A DNA stretch of 64,000 bases from contig CALWRS010000009.1 of the NCBI GenBank assembly GCA_944384025.1, positions 1-64,000 of the forward strand, given 5' to 3'. Origin of the DNA: an uncultured Lachnospiraceae bacterium. GTDB lineage: Bacteria; Bacillota; Clostridia; Lachnospirales; Lachnospiraceae. The notes under the pieces were generated by a model, which saw nothing but the letters and a program-made list of their open reading frames with translations, was not told the DNA's origin and made no database searches. The translations under genes and the position numbers were made by a program. Of the stretch, positions 24,044 to 32,024 are shown in pieces (the first letter of the stretch is position 1; the number at the start of each line of letters is the position of its first letter).

Positions 24044-24553
24044 ATGAGCTTATTTCAAGAATGGAGAGACGGCGCATACGCCAAGGACATGAACACAAAG
24101 GAAGGCCAGCTGTTTTGGGGAAATTATTTTGCCTTAGAAAAAGCTGTCTACGAAAAGCTGCTGGAAAACCCTGACATTGTTGTGTCGGGAACCGTAGCGG
24201 AATTGGCGGAAAAGTACGAAATGAGCGTATTTTTATTCACCGGATTTCTGGACGGAATTAACGACAGTTTGAAAACGCCGAACCCTATTGAAGAAATGAC
24301 GGAAGAAACCGTAATCAGTCTTCCGCTTGACCTTGAAAAGTTGTACTACAATATGGTGGAGGCGAGAGCGGACTGGCTTTATGAACTGCCCGCGTGGAAT
24401 CGTCTTTTAAGCGATGAGAAGCGCAAGGAATTGTTTTTGTCTCAAAGAAAAAGTAATACAGTTGTAAAAGAAAAAAAGATTGGGCGCAACGACCCCTGCC
24501 CTTGTGGAAGCGGTAAGAAATATAAGTACTGCTGTGGAAGAGCAGCGCGGTAG
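24044..24553 (+). CDS. SEC-C motif protein
   Basis: The 169-residue protein ends in a SEC-C zinc-binding motif, [19 protein letters not shown], like that at the SecA C-terminus. The N-terminal ~145 residues are helical with no recognisable catalytic motif. It is cytosolic and may contact ribosomes or SecB-like partners, as the motif does elsewhere; that is inference. ATG 24044 follows GAAGGAGAT and is preferred to the upstream in-frame ATG at 24011. A small HTH gene follows 26 bases downstream. Confidence 0.85.
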   Translation: MSLFQEWRDGAYAKDMNTKEGQLFWGNYFALEKAVYEKLLENPDIVVSGTVAELAEKYEMSVFLFTGFLDGINDSLKTPNPIEEMTEETVISLPLDLEKLYYNMVEARADWLYELPAWNRLLSDEKRKELFLSQRKSNTVVKEKKIGRNDPCPCGSGKKYKYCCGRAAR

Positions 24554-24579
24554 TTAGTTGCGCAGGGAGGAGCCAAGTT

Positions 24580-24903
24580 ATGTATAACAACGCGCGCATA
24601 GCAGCATTTGAAAAGGAGTTTGCAAAGAAATTGGCGAGAATTCGCGAAAGTCGGAATCTTTCGCCGCGGGAAATGAGTAAACAGATGGGGCGCAGCGAGG
24701 ACTACATCGAGAAGCTGGAGCGTCAGGAGACGATGCTGTTAATGGATGATTTCTTCGATATTTGCCGCTTTTTGGAAGCATCACCGCAGGAATTTTTCCA
24801 AACGGAGGAAGAAGAACAATTGGCGCAGGCTGCAAAGAAGTTTTCTAAGCTGCCGCGAAGCAAGCAGGAAGAGTTTTTAAAGCTTATGGAAGAGATGCTT
24901 TAG
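24580..24903 (+). CDS. XRE-family helix-turn-helix protein
   Basis: A 107-residue regulator. Residues ~13-70 form a Cro/C1-type HTH (KKLARIRESRNLSPREMSKQ, then EDYIEKLERQE), followed by a helical Lys/Glu-rich tail. It follows the SEC-C gene and is probably co-transcribed with it. Its last codons overlap, antisense, the decayed fic gene. The target is unknown. Confidence 0.85.
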   Translation: MYNNARIAAFEKEFAKKLARIRESRNLSPREMSKQMGRSEDYIEKLERQETMLLMDDFFDICRFLEASPQEFFQTEEEEQLAQAAKKFSKLPRSKQEEFLKLMEEML

Positions 24904-25050
24904 TTGTAAATGCACCTCGTTCTGATGAGTTTTTCAGTTTTTCCTCAACCAACTGCCTGATACGGGTGTTTGTAGTTACAATACCCTCGATAGCGTTGGA
25001 ACTCTCTGTATTTTTTAATTTTTGATTTCGGAATAATTAAACTCTCTCAC
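24884..25050 (-). pseudogene. Decayed Fic-family gene remnant
   Basis: On the minus strand GGGAGGTGAT precedes GTG 25050, which opens a frame reading MREFNYSEIKN before a stop. A little further on (from 25009) another frame reads TESSNAIEGIVTTNTRIRQL and continues to 24884. Both pieces match the N-terminal part of Fic proteins (AMP-transferases or relatives), whose start and inhibitory-helix region contain these words. The stretch between the two pieces and the whole catalytic FIC domain are missing. This is a small remnant, not a working gene. Confidence 0.7.
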
Positions 25051-25089
25051 AACATCACCTCCCGGTTATTCCCTTAAATTATAGCGCAT

Positions 25090-25123
25090 AATCCCGCGCC
25101 AAGACTCGCGAGCGAGTCTTGAA
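25090..25123 (+). repeat. 34-bp palindromic dispersed repeat, copy 1
   Basis: This 34-base segment reappears exactly, in opposite orientation, at 44711-44744. Its core is a 9-bp inverted repeat AAGACTCGC/GCGAGTCTT (25101-25109 and 25112-25120) around GA, preceded by AATCCCGCGCC. Its last bases contribute to the -35 box of the trpB2 promoter. Confidence 0.85.
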
Positions 25124-25147
25124 TTTCATGTTCAATCCTGCTATAAT
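25119..25147 (+). promoter_or_regulatory. Sigma-A promoter of trpB2
   Basis: TTGAAT (25119-25124) and TATAAT (25142-25147) with a 17-base spacer. The -35 overlaps the right arm of the palindromic repeat, so the palindrome could serve as an operator or could have supplied the promoter. Confidence 0.75.
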
Positions 25148-25188
25148 TTCAGAGAAATTCATCGCGTTCTGAGAGGAGGATTACAGCA

Positions 25189-26562
25189 ATGGATCAGCAC
25201 ATTCCATATAAAATTTATTTGGAGGAGCAGGAAATGCCCGTTAATTGGTATAACGTGCGGGCGGATATGAAAAACAAACCGGCGCCTCTTTTGAATCCGG
25301 GCACCGGGAAACCCCTTAGTGTAGCGGAGCTTTCTCCGATCTTTTGTGAAGAGCTTGCAAAGCAGGAGCTTGATGACGACACACCGGAGATCCCTATTCC
25401 GGAAGAGATCCGTAATTTTTACAAAATGTACCGGCCGTCGCCGCTTGTCCGTGCATATTGCTTGGAAAAGAAGCTGCAGACACCGGCGCACATTTACTAC
25501 AAATTCGAGGGAAATAATACATCGGGCAGCCATAAGTTAAACAGTGCTATCGCGCAGGCGTATTATGCAAAGAAGCAGGGACTTCGGGGCGTAACGACCG
25601 AGACCGGCGCAGGGCAGTGGGGAACGGCGCTTTCTATGGCCTGCTCCTACTTTGATCTTGACTGTCAGGTTTATATGGTTAAGGTTTCTTACGAGCAGAA
25701 GCCGTTCCGCCGTGAAGTGATGCGGACGTACGGCGCGAAAGTAACGCCGTCGCCTTCGATGGAGACGGAAATCGGCCGGAAAATAAACGCAGAGTTTCCC
25801 GGAACGACGGGCAGCCTTGGCTGCGCAATTTCGGAAGCGGTTGAGGCGGCTGTTTCGCAGGAAGGATATCGTTACGTGCTTGGCTCCGTACTTAACCAAG
25901 TGCTTTTGCATCAGTCCATTATCGGCTTAGAGACGAAGGCTGCGCTTGATAAATACGGCGTGAAGGCGGATATGATTATCGGCTGTGCCGGAGGCGGTTC
26001 AAATCTTGGCGGATTGATTTCTCCGTTTGTTGGGCAGATGCTTCGCGGAGAGGCGGATTATCAAATTATCGCAGTAGAACCGGCATCTTGCCCGAGCCTT
26101 ACGCGCGGAAAATATGCGTACGATTTCTGCGATACCGGAAAAGTTTGTCCTCTTGCGAAAATGTACACGCTTGGCAGCGGTTTCATTCCTTCGGCGAACC
26201 ATGCCGGCGGACTTCGCTACCACGGCATGAGCAGCATTGTTTCTCAGCTGTACGACGACGGATATTTGCAGGCGAGAAGTGTAGAACAGACGGCTGTGTT
26301 TGAAGCGGCGGAAATGTTTGCACGGGTAGAAGGAATTCTTCCTGCGCCGGAGAGCAGCCATGCAATTCGTGTGGCTATTGACGAGGCGCTTCGCTGCAAG
26401 GAAACCGGAGAAGCAAAGAACATTGTATTCGGTCTGACCGGAACAGGCTACTTCGATATGGTAGCGTACGAGAAGTACAACAACCGCGAAATGAGCGATT
26501 ACATCCCGACCGACGAGGATATTGCTAAGAGTCTAGCAAGCCTGCCGGTAATTCCGGAGTAA
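25189..26562 (+). CDS. trpB: TrpB2-type tryptophan synthase beta-like enzyme
   Basis: A PLP enzyme of 457 residues, the length of the TrpB2 subfamily, longer than classic TrpB. The PLP lysine lies in NTSGSHKLNSA (about 110-120), TETGAGQWGTA follows, and the phosphate loop is CAGGGSNLGG. It should make tryptophan from indole and serine. No trpA or other trp gene is nearby, so it acts without a local alpha subunit, perhaps to salvage indole. It has its own promoter and terminator. Confidence 0.93.
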   Translation: MDQHIPYKIYLEEQEMPVNWYNVRADMKNKPAPLLNPGTGKPLSVAELSPIFCEELAKQELDDDTPEIPIPEEIRNFYKMYRPSPLVRAYCLEKKLQTPAHIYYKFEGNNTSGSHKLNSAIAQAYYAKKQGLRGVTTETGAGQWGTALSMACSYFDLDCQVYMVKVSYEQKPFRREVMRTYGAKVTPSPSMETEIGRKINAEFPGTTGSLGCAISEAVEAAVSQEGYRYVLGSVLNQVLLHQSIIGLETKAALDKYGVKADMIIGCAGGGSNLGGLISPFVGQMLRGEADYQIIAVEPASCPSLTRGKYAYDFCDTGKVCPLAKMYTLGSGFIPSANHAGGLRYHGMSSIVSQLYDDGYLQARSVEQTAVFEAAEMFARVEGILPAPESSHAIRVAIDEALRCKETGEAKNIVFGLTGTGYFDMVAYEKYNNREMSDYIPTDEDIAKSLASLPVIPE

Positions 26563-26567
26563 GAAAA

Positions 26568-26600
26568 GCTGCGTAGAAATATTCTACGCAGCCTTTTTTT
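26568..26600 (+). terminator. Terminator after trpB2
   Basis: GCTGCGTAGAA (26568-26578), ATA loop, TTCTACGCAGC (26582-26592), then seven T. It lies between convergent genes and may stop transcription from both sides. Confidence 0.93.
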
Positions 26601-28353
26601 ACCTTGTCTGCCCGCTTGCAACGGGAGCGAATTGGCTCTCGTACAAGTGCTTGTAAAAACCGTTTTGCTCTAGAAGCTCTTGGTGCGTGCCCTGCTCTAC
26701 GATGTGACCGTCTTTCATGACGAGAATGCGGTCAGCGTCGCGGATTGTAGAAAGGCGGTGCGCCACAATAAAGCTCGTGCGCCCTTTCATCATGCGGGAG
26801 AACGCGTCCTGAATTTTAATCTCCGTTCGCGTGTCGATAGAGGAAGTCGCTTCGTCTAGAATAAGCATCGGCGGCAGGCAGAGCATAACCCGCGTAATGC
26901 AAAGCAGCTGTTTTTGCCCCTGCGAGAGCTCGTCGCCGTTTTCGGAAAGGACGGTATCGTAGCCCTTTGGAAGACGCAAAATAAAGCTGTGGGCATGTGA
27001 GGCCTTAGCAGCCGCAATCATTTCCTCTTCCGTAGCGTCCGGTTTCCCCATGACAATGTTTTCACGGATTGTGCCCTGCATCAGCCACGTCTCCTGCAAA
27101 ACCATGCCGAAATTTTTGCGCAAACTGGCGCGGGTAACATTACGGACGCTGTGTCCGTCAATGCGGATGTCTCCCTGCACTGTATCGTAAAAGCGCATCA
27201 AAAGGTTGATGAGCGTTGTCTTTCCACAGCCGGTCGGTCCGACGATGGCAATGCGGCGCCCCGCTTCCACCTGAAGGTTCAGGTTTTCAATCAGGCTTTG
27301 CTCCGGCTTGTAGGAAAAGGAAACCTGCGAGAGCTCTACATTTCCCGCAACCGTTTGCAGCACTGCGGCGTCCGGGTCGTCGGGCGTCTGCGCTGTGCTG
27401 TCTAAAAAGTCAAACATCCGCGCCGCGCAGGCGAGCGCGTTTTGCAGCTCGGCAACGACGCCGGAAATTTCGTTAAACGGCTTGGCGTACTGTCCGGCAT
27501 AGCTTAAAAAGCAGGACAGGCCGCCAATCGTAATCGACCCGCCGATGGCGGCAAATGCGCCTGCAAGGGCGACGGCCGCGTACACCGTACTGTTTACAAA
27601 ACGGGTGGTCGGATTTACCAAAGAAGAGTAAAACGTTGCCTGCAGGGAGCATTTGGCAAGACGGTCGTTTACTTCATCGAAAACGGCGAGCGCTTTTTTC
27701 TCGTAGGCAAAAGCCTGAACAACGCGCTGGTTTCCAATCATCTCTTCGATGACCGCCGTTTGCTGGCCGCGCGTCACGCTTTGCGCGCGAAACATCTCGT
27801 AAGTGTGGTTTGCAATAAAGCGGGCGACAAACAAAGAAAGCGGCGTCAATAAGACGACGACAAGCGTAATGAGCGGATCCAAAAGAAGCATGAAAACAAG
27901 CGTTCCAAGGATCGTAATTACGCCGGTAAACAAGTTCGTAAAGCCCATCAAAAGACCGTCCGCGAACTGGTCTACGTCCGCAATCACGCGGCTTACAATG
28001 TCTCCGTAGGCATGGGAGTCCAGGTACGAAAGCGGAAGCTTTTGAATGTGCTTCATTGCGTCGGAGCGAATGTCGCGGACAACCTCGTAAGTGATTTTGT
28101 TGTTAATAACCGCCATCAGCCATTGCAGCAAGGCAGCACAAAGCGCACACCCGCCGGCGACGGCAAGGTGGAAAAAGAGCGCTGAAAAGTCTACGTTTCC
28201 TTTTCCGAGAATGGTGTCGATTGCCTGTCCTACGCGAATTGGCACATACAAAGTAAGCGCAACCGAAACGGCGGCAAGCAAAAGGGAGAACGCCAAATAG
28301 CGCCGATAAGAACCAAGGTAATTTAAAACACGTTTTATCGTTTCTCTATTCAT
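26599..28353 (-). CDS. ABC exporter, fused permease-ATPase (second subunit)
   Basis: A 584-residue half-transporter: six membrane spans in the first ~310 residues, then an ATPase domain with Walker A GPTGCGKTT (about 375), signature LSQGQKQL, Walker B MLILDEATSS and the H-loop AHRLST. It pairs with the gene just upstream, whose stop overlaps its start (ATGA). The two should form a heterodimeric type IV exporter of the LmrA/MsbA/BmrCD class for drugs, lipids or peptides; the substrate cannot be read from sequence. Confidence 0.94.
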   Translation of the reverse strand: MNRETIKRVLNYLGSYRRYLAFSLLLAAVSVALTLYVPIRVGQAIDTILGKGNVDFSALFFHLAVAGGCALCAALLQWLMAVINNKITYEVVRDIRSDAMKHIQKLPLSYLDSHAYGDIVSRVIADVDQFADGLLMGFTNLFTGVITILGTLVFMLLLDPLITLVVVLLTPLSLFVARFIANHTYEMFRAQSVTRGQQTAVIEEMIGNQRVVQAFAYEKKALAVFDEVNDRLAKCSLQATFYSSLVNPTTRFVNSTVYAAVALAGAFAAIGGSITIGGLSCFLSYAGQYAKPFNEISGVVAELQNALACAARMFDFLDSTAQTPDDPDAAVLQTVAGNVELSQVSFSYKPEQSLIENLNLQVEAGRRIAIVGPTGCGKTTLINLLMRFYDTVQGDIRIDGHSVRNVTRASLRKNFGMVLQETWLMQGTIRENIVMGKPDATEEEMIAAAKASHAHSFILRLPKGYDTVLSENGDELSQGQKQLLCITRVMLCLPPMLILDEATSSIDTRTEIKIQDAFSRMMKGRTSFIVAHRLSTIRDADRILVMKDGHIVEQGTHQELLEQNGFYKHLYESQFAPVASGQTR

Positions 28354-30092
28354 TTGGTGTGCGCCTCCTTTTTAAATTGCGAGTCGTAAATCTCCCGATA
28401 GACCTTGCAGAAGGAGAGCAGCTGTTCGTGCGTCCCCTCGCCGACAAGCTTCCCGTCGTCCAGTACCAAAATGCGGTCCGCATGCATCAGCGAAGCGGTT
28501 CGCTGGGATACAAGAAAGCAGCATGGGTTTTGCGGCAGCGAAGCAAGCGCCCGGCGAAGCGCCGCATCCGTAGCGTAATCAAGCGCCGAGGCGCTGTCGT
28601 CCAAAATCAGAAGCTTGGGATTTCCAACGAGCGCGCGGGCAATCGTAAGACGCTGGCGCTGGCCGCCGGAGAAGTTTTTTCCTCCCTGACTGACGGGAGC
28701 GTCCAGACCGTCTGGAAGGCGGCGTACAAAATCTTCCGCCTGCGCAAGCGAAAGCGCTTCCCAAAGCTCTTCGTCGGTAGCGTCTTCTTTTCGGAAGCAC
28801 AGGTTGGATCGGATTGTTCCCGAAAATAAAACGGGATGCTGCGGCACAACGCCGATGGCCCGCCGCAGCGCATCCGGCGGGAAATCCTTCACGTTTTTAT
28901 TGCAAATTTTCACGCTTCCCGAAGTTGCGTCGTAAAAGCGCGGAATCAAGCTGACGAGAGAGGACTTTCCGGAGCCGGTTCCGCCGATGACGCCAATCGT
29001 CTCTCCTGCGGCCGCAGTAAAGCAAATATCGTGCAGCATGTCCGCAGACGCGTCGCGGTAGCGAAACGTCACGTGGTCAAACTCTACGCACGCGCCTTTG
29101 GCAAACGCTTCCGCAACCGATTCGCAGGTTTCTTCGCATAGCGCCAAAGAAGAATGTTCCTCGAAAATGGCCTGCACGCGGTTGCCGCAGGCAATCGATT
29201 TGGTAATATTAATAATCAGGTTGGCGAGCTTGATTAGCTCAACGAGAATCTGGGACATGTAGTTATACAAAGCCACAACCGCGCCCTGCGTAAGAACGCC
29301 TGCGTCCACGCGAACGGCGCCTGTATAAACGAGCCCGATAATGCCTAAGTTAATAACTACGTAAGTAAACGGGTTTAAAAGCGCGCTGATTCGTCCGACG
29401 TGCTTTTGTTCCGCAGCCATTTTGTTGTTTTTCTCTTCAAAGCGGTGGATTTGCTCCTCCTCTTTGCAAAAGGCGCGGATCACTCGAACGCCGGTCAGGT
29501 TTTGTCTTGTCAGAGAAAGCACCTGGTCAAGCCGAATTTGCACTTGCCGGTACAGCGGGATGGAGCGCAGCATAATTCCAAAAATAATTACAGAAAGTAC
29601 AGGAATGATAAGCGCAAAGATGGAGGCGGCTTTTACGTCGATGGTAAACGCCATAATCATTGCGCCAAAGACGACAAAAGGCGAGCGCAGCACAAGCCGA
29701 AGCGTTAAGTTTACGCCGTTTTGGATTTGGTTTGTGTCGCTTGTCATGCGCGTAATCAGAGAAGACGTGCCAATCCGGTCGAGCTCTGCGTAGGAAAGCG
29801 ACTGCATGTGAGCAAACAGCGCGTGGCGAACCTTGGCCGTAAAGCCGACGGCGGTTTTGGCGGCGAAGTACTGGGCACAGACCGAGCACGTAAGCCCTAA
29901 AAGGCCAAAGAAAACAAGCAGCAGACACATCCGAATCAGGTAGCCCGTGTCCTTATGCGGAATTCCGTTGTCAATTACAGCGGCGACCACAAGAGGGACT
30001 AGCAGCTCCAAAAACGCTTCAAGCATCTTAAAAAGCGGCGCCAGCACGCACTCTTTTTGATAGCCTTTCATAAATCGCAGTAGTTTAAACAT
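28350..30092 (-). CDS. ABC exporter, fused permease-ATPase (first subunit)
   Basis: A 580-residue half-transporter with six spans and an ATPase domain (Walker A GGTGSGKSS, signature FSGGQRQRL, then LLILDDSASALD). In the Walker B region the residue after LLILD is Asp, not the catalytic Glu, so this subunit carries a degenerate ATP site. That is typical of asymmetric heterodimeric exporters in which the partner (LDEATSS) hydrolyses ATP. ATG 30092 behind GGAGGAAGG is used; the frame stays open to 30212 without a start signal. A TATACT -10 box (30132-30127, minus strand) lies about 35 bases upstream. Confidence 0.94.
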   Translation of the reverse strand: MFKLLRFMKGYQKECVLAPLFKMLEAFLELLVPLVVAAVIDNGIPHKDTGYLIRMCLLLVFFGLLGLTCSVCAQYFAAKTAVGFTAKVRHALFAHMQSLSYAELDRIGTSSLITRMTSDTNQIQNGVNLTLRLVLRSPFVVFGAMIMAFTIDVKAASIFALIIPVLSVIIFGIMLRSIPLYRQVQIRLDQVLSLTRQNLTGVRVIRAFCKEEEQIHRFEEKNNKMAAEQKHVGRISALLNPFTYVVINLGIIGLVYTGAVRVDAGVLTQGAVVALYNYMSQILVELIKLANLIINITKSIACGNRVQAIFEEHSSLALCEETCESVAEAFAKGACVEFDHVTFRYRDASADMLHDICFTAAAGETIGVIGGTGSGKSSLVSLIPRFYDATSGSVKICNKNVKDFPPDALRRAIGVVPQHPVLFSGTIRSNLCFRKEDATDEELWEALSLAQAEDFVRRLPDGLDAPVSQGGKNFSGGQRQRLTIARALVGNPKLLILDDSASALDYATDAALRRALASLPQNPCCFLVSQRTASLMHADRILVLDDGKLVGEGTHEQLLSFCKVYREIYDSQFKKEAHTK

Positions 30093-30168
30093 TCCTTCCT
30101 CCTGTATCCCACGAAAAGTCTTTTCTAGTATAGACCAAAGAAATGCAAAAGAAAAGAGGAAAAAATTC

Positions 30169-30197
30169 TGGACAGGAATGGCGGCTCTTGTTACAAT
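30169..30197 (+). promoter_or_regulatory. Sigma-A promoter of the Na/Pi transporter
   Basis: TGGACA (30169-30174) and TACAAT (30192-30197) with a 17-base spacer, 42 bases before the start codon and divergent from the ABC exporter genes. Confidence 0.65.
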
Positions 30198-30239
30198 GTA
30201 GGCGAAAATCACACTTTCTATCGGAAGACAGGAGGAATA

Positions 30240-32024
30240 ATGGATATTTTTTTGGTTGTCGGATTACTGGGCGGTCTTGCCTTTTTCCTGTTTGGAATGA
30301 ACATTATGTCGCAGGGGCTGGAAAAGCTTGCAGGCGGACGTTTGGAAGGCATTCTCAGTAAAATGACTTCAAACCGGTTTAAAGGACTTTTGCTTGGCGT
30401 AGGCGTTACGTCGATTATTCAGTCGTCGTCCGCCGTAACGGTTATGTTGGTCGGGCTTGTGAATTCCGGGATTATGAAGATTGGCCAGACGATTGGCGTA
30501 ATTATGGGCGCAAATATCGGGACTACGGTAACTGCGTGGCTTTTGAGCCTGATTGGAATTGAAGGCGGCGGAACGCTCATGCGGTTTCTGAAGCCGGAAA
30601 ACTTTTCGCTGGTGCTTGGATTTATTGGAATTGTCCTGATTATGATGTGCAAGCAGCCAAAGAAAAAAGATATTGGAAACATTCTGCTTGGCTTTGCAGT
30701 TTTAATGTACGGCATGAAGCTTATGAGCGACGCGGTTAGCCCGCTGCAGGACATGCCGGAGTTTACAAGCGTTTTAACAGCGTTTGAGAACCCGTTTTTC
30801 GGGATTTTGGCGGGAGCCGTATTAACCGGCATTATCCAGTCGTCCTCTGCGTCTGTTGGTATTTTGCAGGCGCTTACGTTAACTGGAAGTATTAGCTACG
30901 GCGTAGCGATCCCAATTATTATGGGACAGAACATCGGTACGTGCATGACGGCGTTTATTTCCAGTATCGGCGTTAGCCGCAGCGCGAAAAAAGTAAGCGT
31001 TATTCACGTTAGCTTTAACTTGTTTGGTACGGCGGTATGTCTGGTCGTGTATTATGTCATCCGGCTTCTGGCGGCCGCAGGCATCGGAAGCGACGTGGAC
31101 GGGCTTTTGCAAAGCGTTATCGACCCGGTTGGCGTTGCAACGGTGCACAGTTTGTTTAATATCGGCACGACGCTCCTTTTAATCCCCTTCGCGCAGGTTT
31201 TGGAAAAGATTGCGAACCGGATTGTTCGCGACGGAGGGCAGGAGGAAGGCAAGCTGCTTGACGAGCGTCTTTTGGTAACGCCGTCCTTGGCGGTTGCAGA
31301 GTGCAGAAAGCGCACGGAGCAAATGGCGGAAGTTGCCTGCTTAGCCATAACGGAGGCGCTGTCGCTGTTTGAAGAGTACGACGAGAGCGTAAAAGCAGCT
31401 GTTTTGGAAAAAGAAGACCAGCTGGATCGTTACGAGGACAAGCTTGGCTCGTACCTTGTTGCAATCGGAAGCCACGAGGTGTCCGTAGAAGACAGCGGTC
31501 AGAAAAATCTGATGCTGCACGTGATTGGAGACTTTGAGCGCATTGGCGACCATGCCGTGAACTTGCTGAAGGCAGCGGCGGAAATGCACGAAAAGAAAAT
31601 CCACTTTTCCGAGGAGGCGCAAAGGGAGCTTCGGGTTTTGGAAGGCGCGCTAAAAGAAATCCTTGCGCTTACGCTTCAAGCGTTCCAAAAAGGAGACGTT
31701 TCCATTGCGCAAAACGTGGAGCCGCTTGAGCAGGTTATTGATAAGCTGATTTTAGAAGTGAAAAACCGGCACTTTGTCCGGCTGCAGGAAGGGAGCTGTA
31801 CAATCGAGCTTGGCTTTATCCTTTCCGATACGCTGACGGATTACGAAAGAGTGTCGGATCACTGCTCCAACATTGCCGTTGCTCTTATTGAGCTGGCACG
31901 GGGCGGCTTCGACACGCATAAATACTTAAATCGTGTAAAGGATGTAAGCAACCGGGATTTCCACGACGTATTCGGGGAATACGCGCAGAAATACCGGCTG
32001 GACGAATCGTCGGCAAGCCGCTAA
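30240..32024 (+). CDS. Na/Pi cotransporter family protein
   Basis: The 594-residue protein has two inverted NptA-type halves, each with a QSSSA motif (IIQSSSAVTVM about 60-70 and IIQSSSASVGIL about 200-211), and eight or more spans. A C-terminal cytosolic PhoU-like helical domain (about 350-590) follows. It imports phosphate, or a related anion, with sodium. ATG 30240 follows GGAGGAAT. Its stop codon overlaps the convergent LTA-synthase-like gene by four bases. Confidence 0.93.
   Translation: MDIFLVVGLLGGLAFFLFGMNIMSQGLEKLAGGRLEGILSKMTSNRFKGLLLGVGVTSIIQSSSAVTVMLVGLVNSGIMKIGQTIGVIMGANIGTTVTAWLLSLIGIEGGGTLMRFLKPENFSLVLGFIGIVLIMMCKQPKKKDIGNILLGFAVLMYGMKLMSDAVSPLQDMPEFTSVLTAFENPFFGILAGAVLTGIIQSSSASVGILQALTLTGSISYGVAIPIIMGQNIGTCMTAFISSIGVSRSAKKVSVIHVSFNLFGTAVCLVVYYVIRLLAAAGIGSDVDGLLQSVIDPVGVATVHSLFNIGTTLLLIPFAQVLEKIANRIVRDGGQEEGKLLDERLLVTPSLAVAECRKRTEQMAEVACLAITEALSLFEEYDESVKAAVLEKEDQLDRYEDKLGSYLVAIGSHEVSVEDSGQKNLMLHVIGDFERIGDHAVNLLKAAAEMHEKKIHFSEEAQRELRVLEGALKEILALTLQAFQKGDVSIAQNVEPLEQVIDKLILEVKNRHFVRLQEGSCTIELGFILSDTLTDYERVSDHCSNIAVALIELARGGFDTHKYLNRVKDVSNRDFHDVFGEYAQKYRLDESSASR

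Noticed and set aside
24884-25190. Toxin-antitoxin module formed by the XRE gene and the Fic remnant
   Set aside because: The Fic piece lacks its catalytic domain and lies on the opposite strand; the XRE gene pairs with the SEC-C gene instead.
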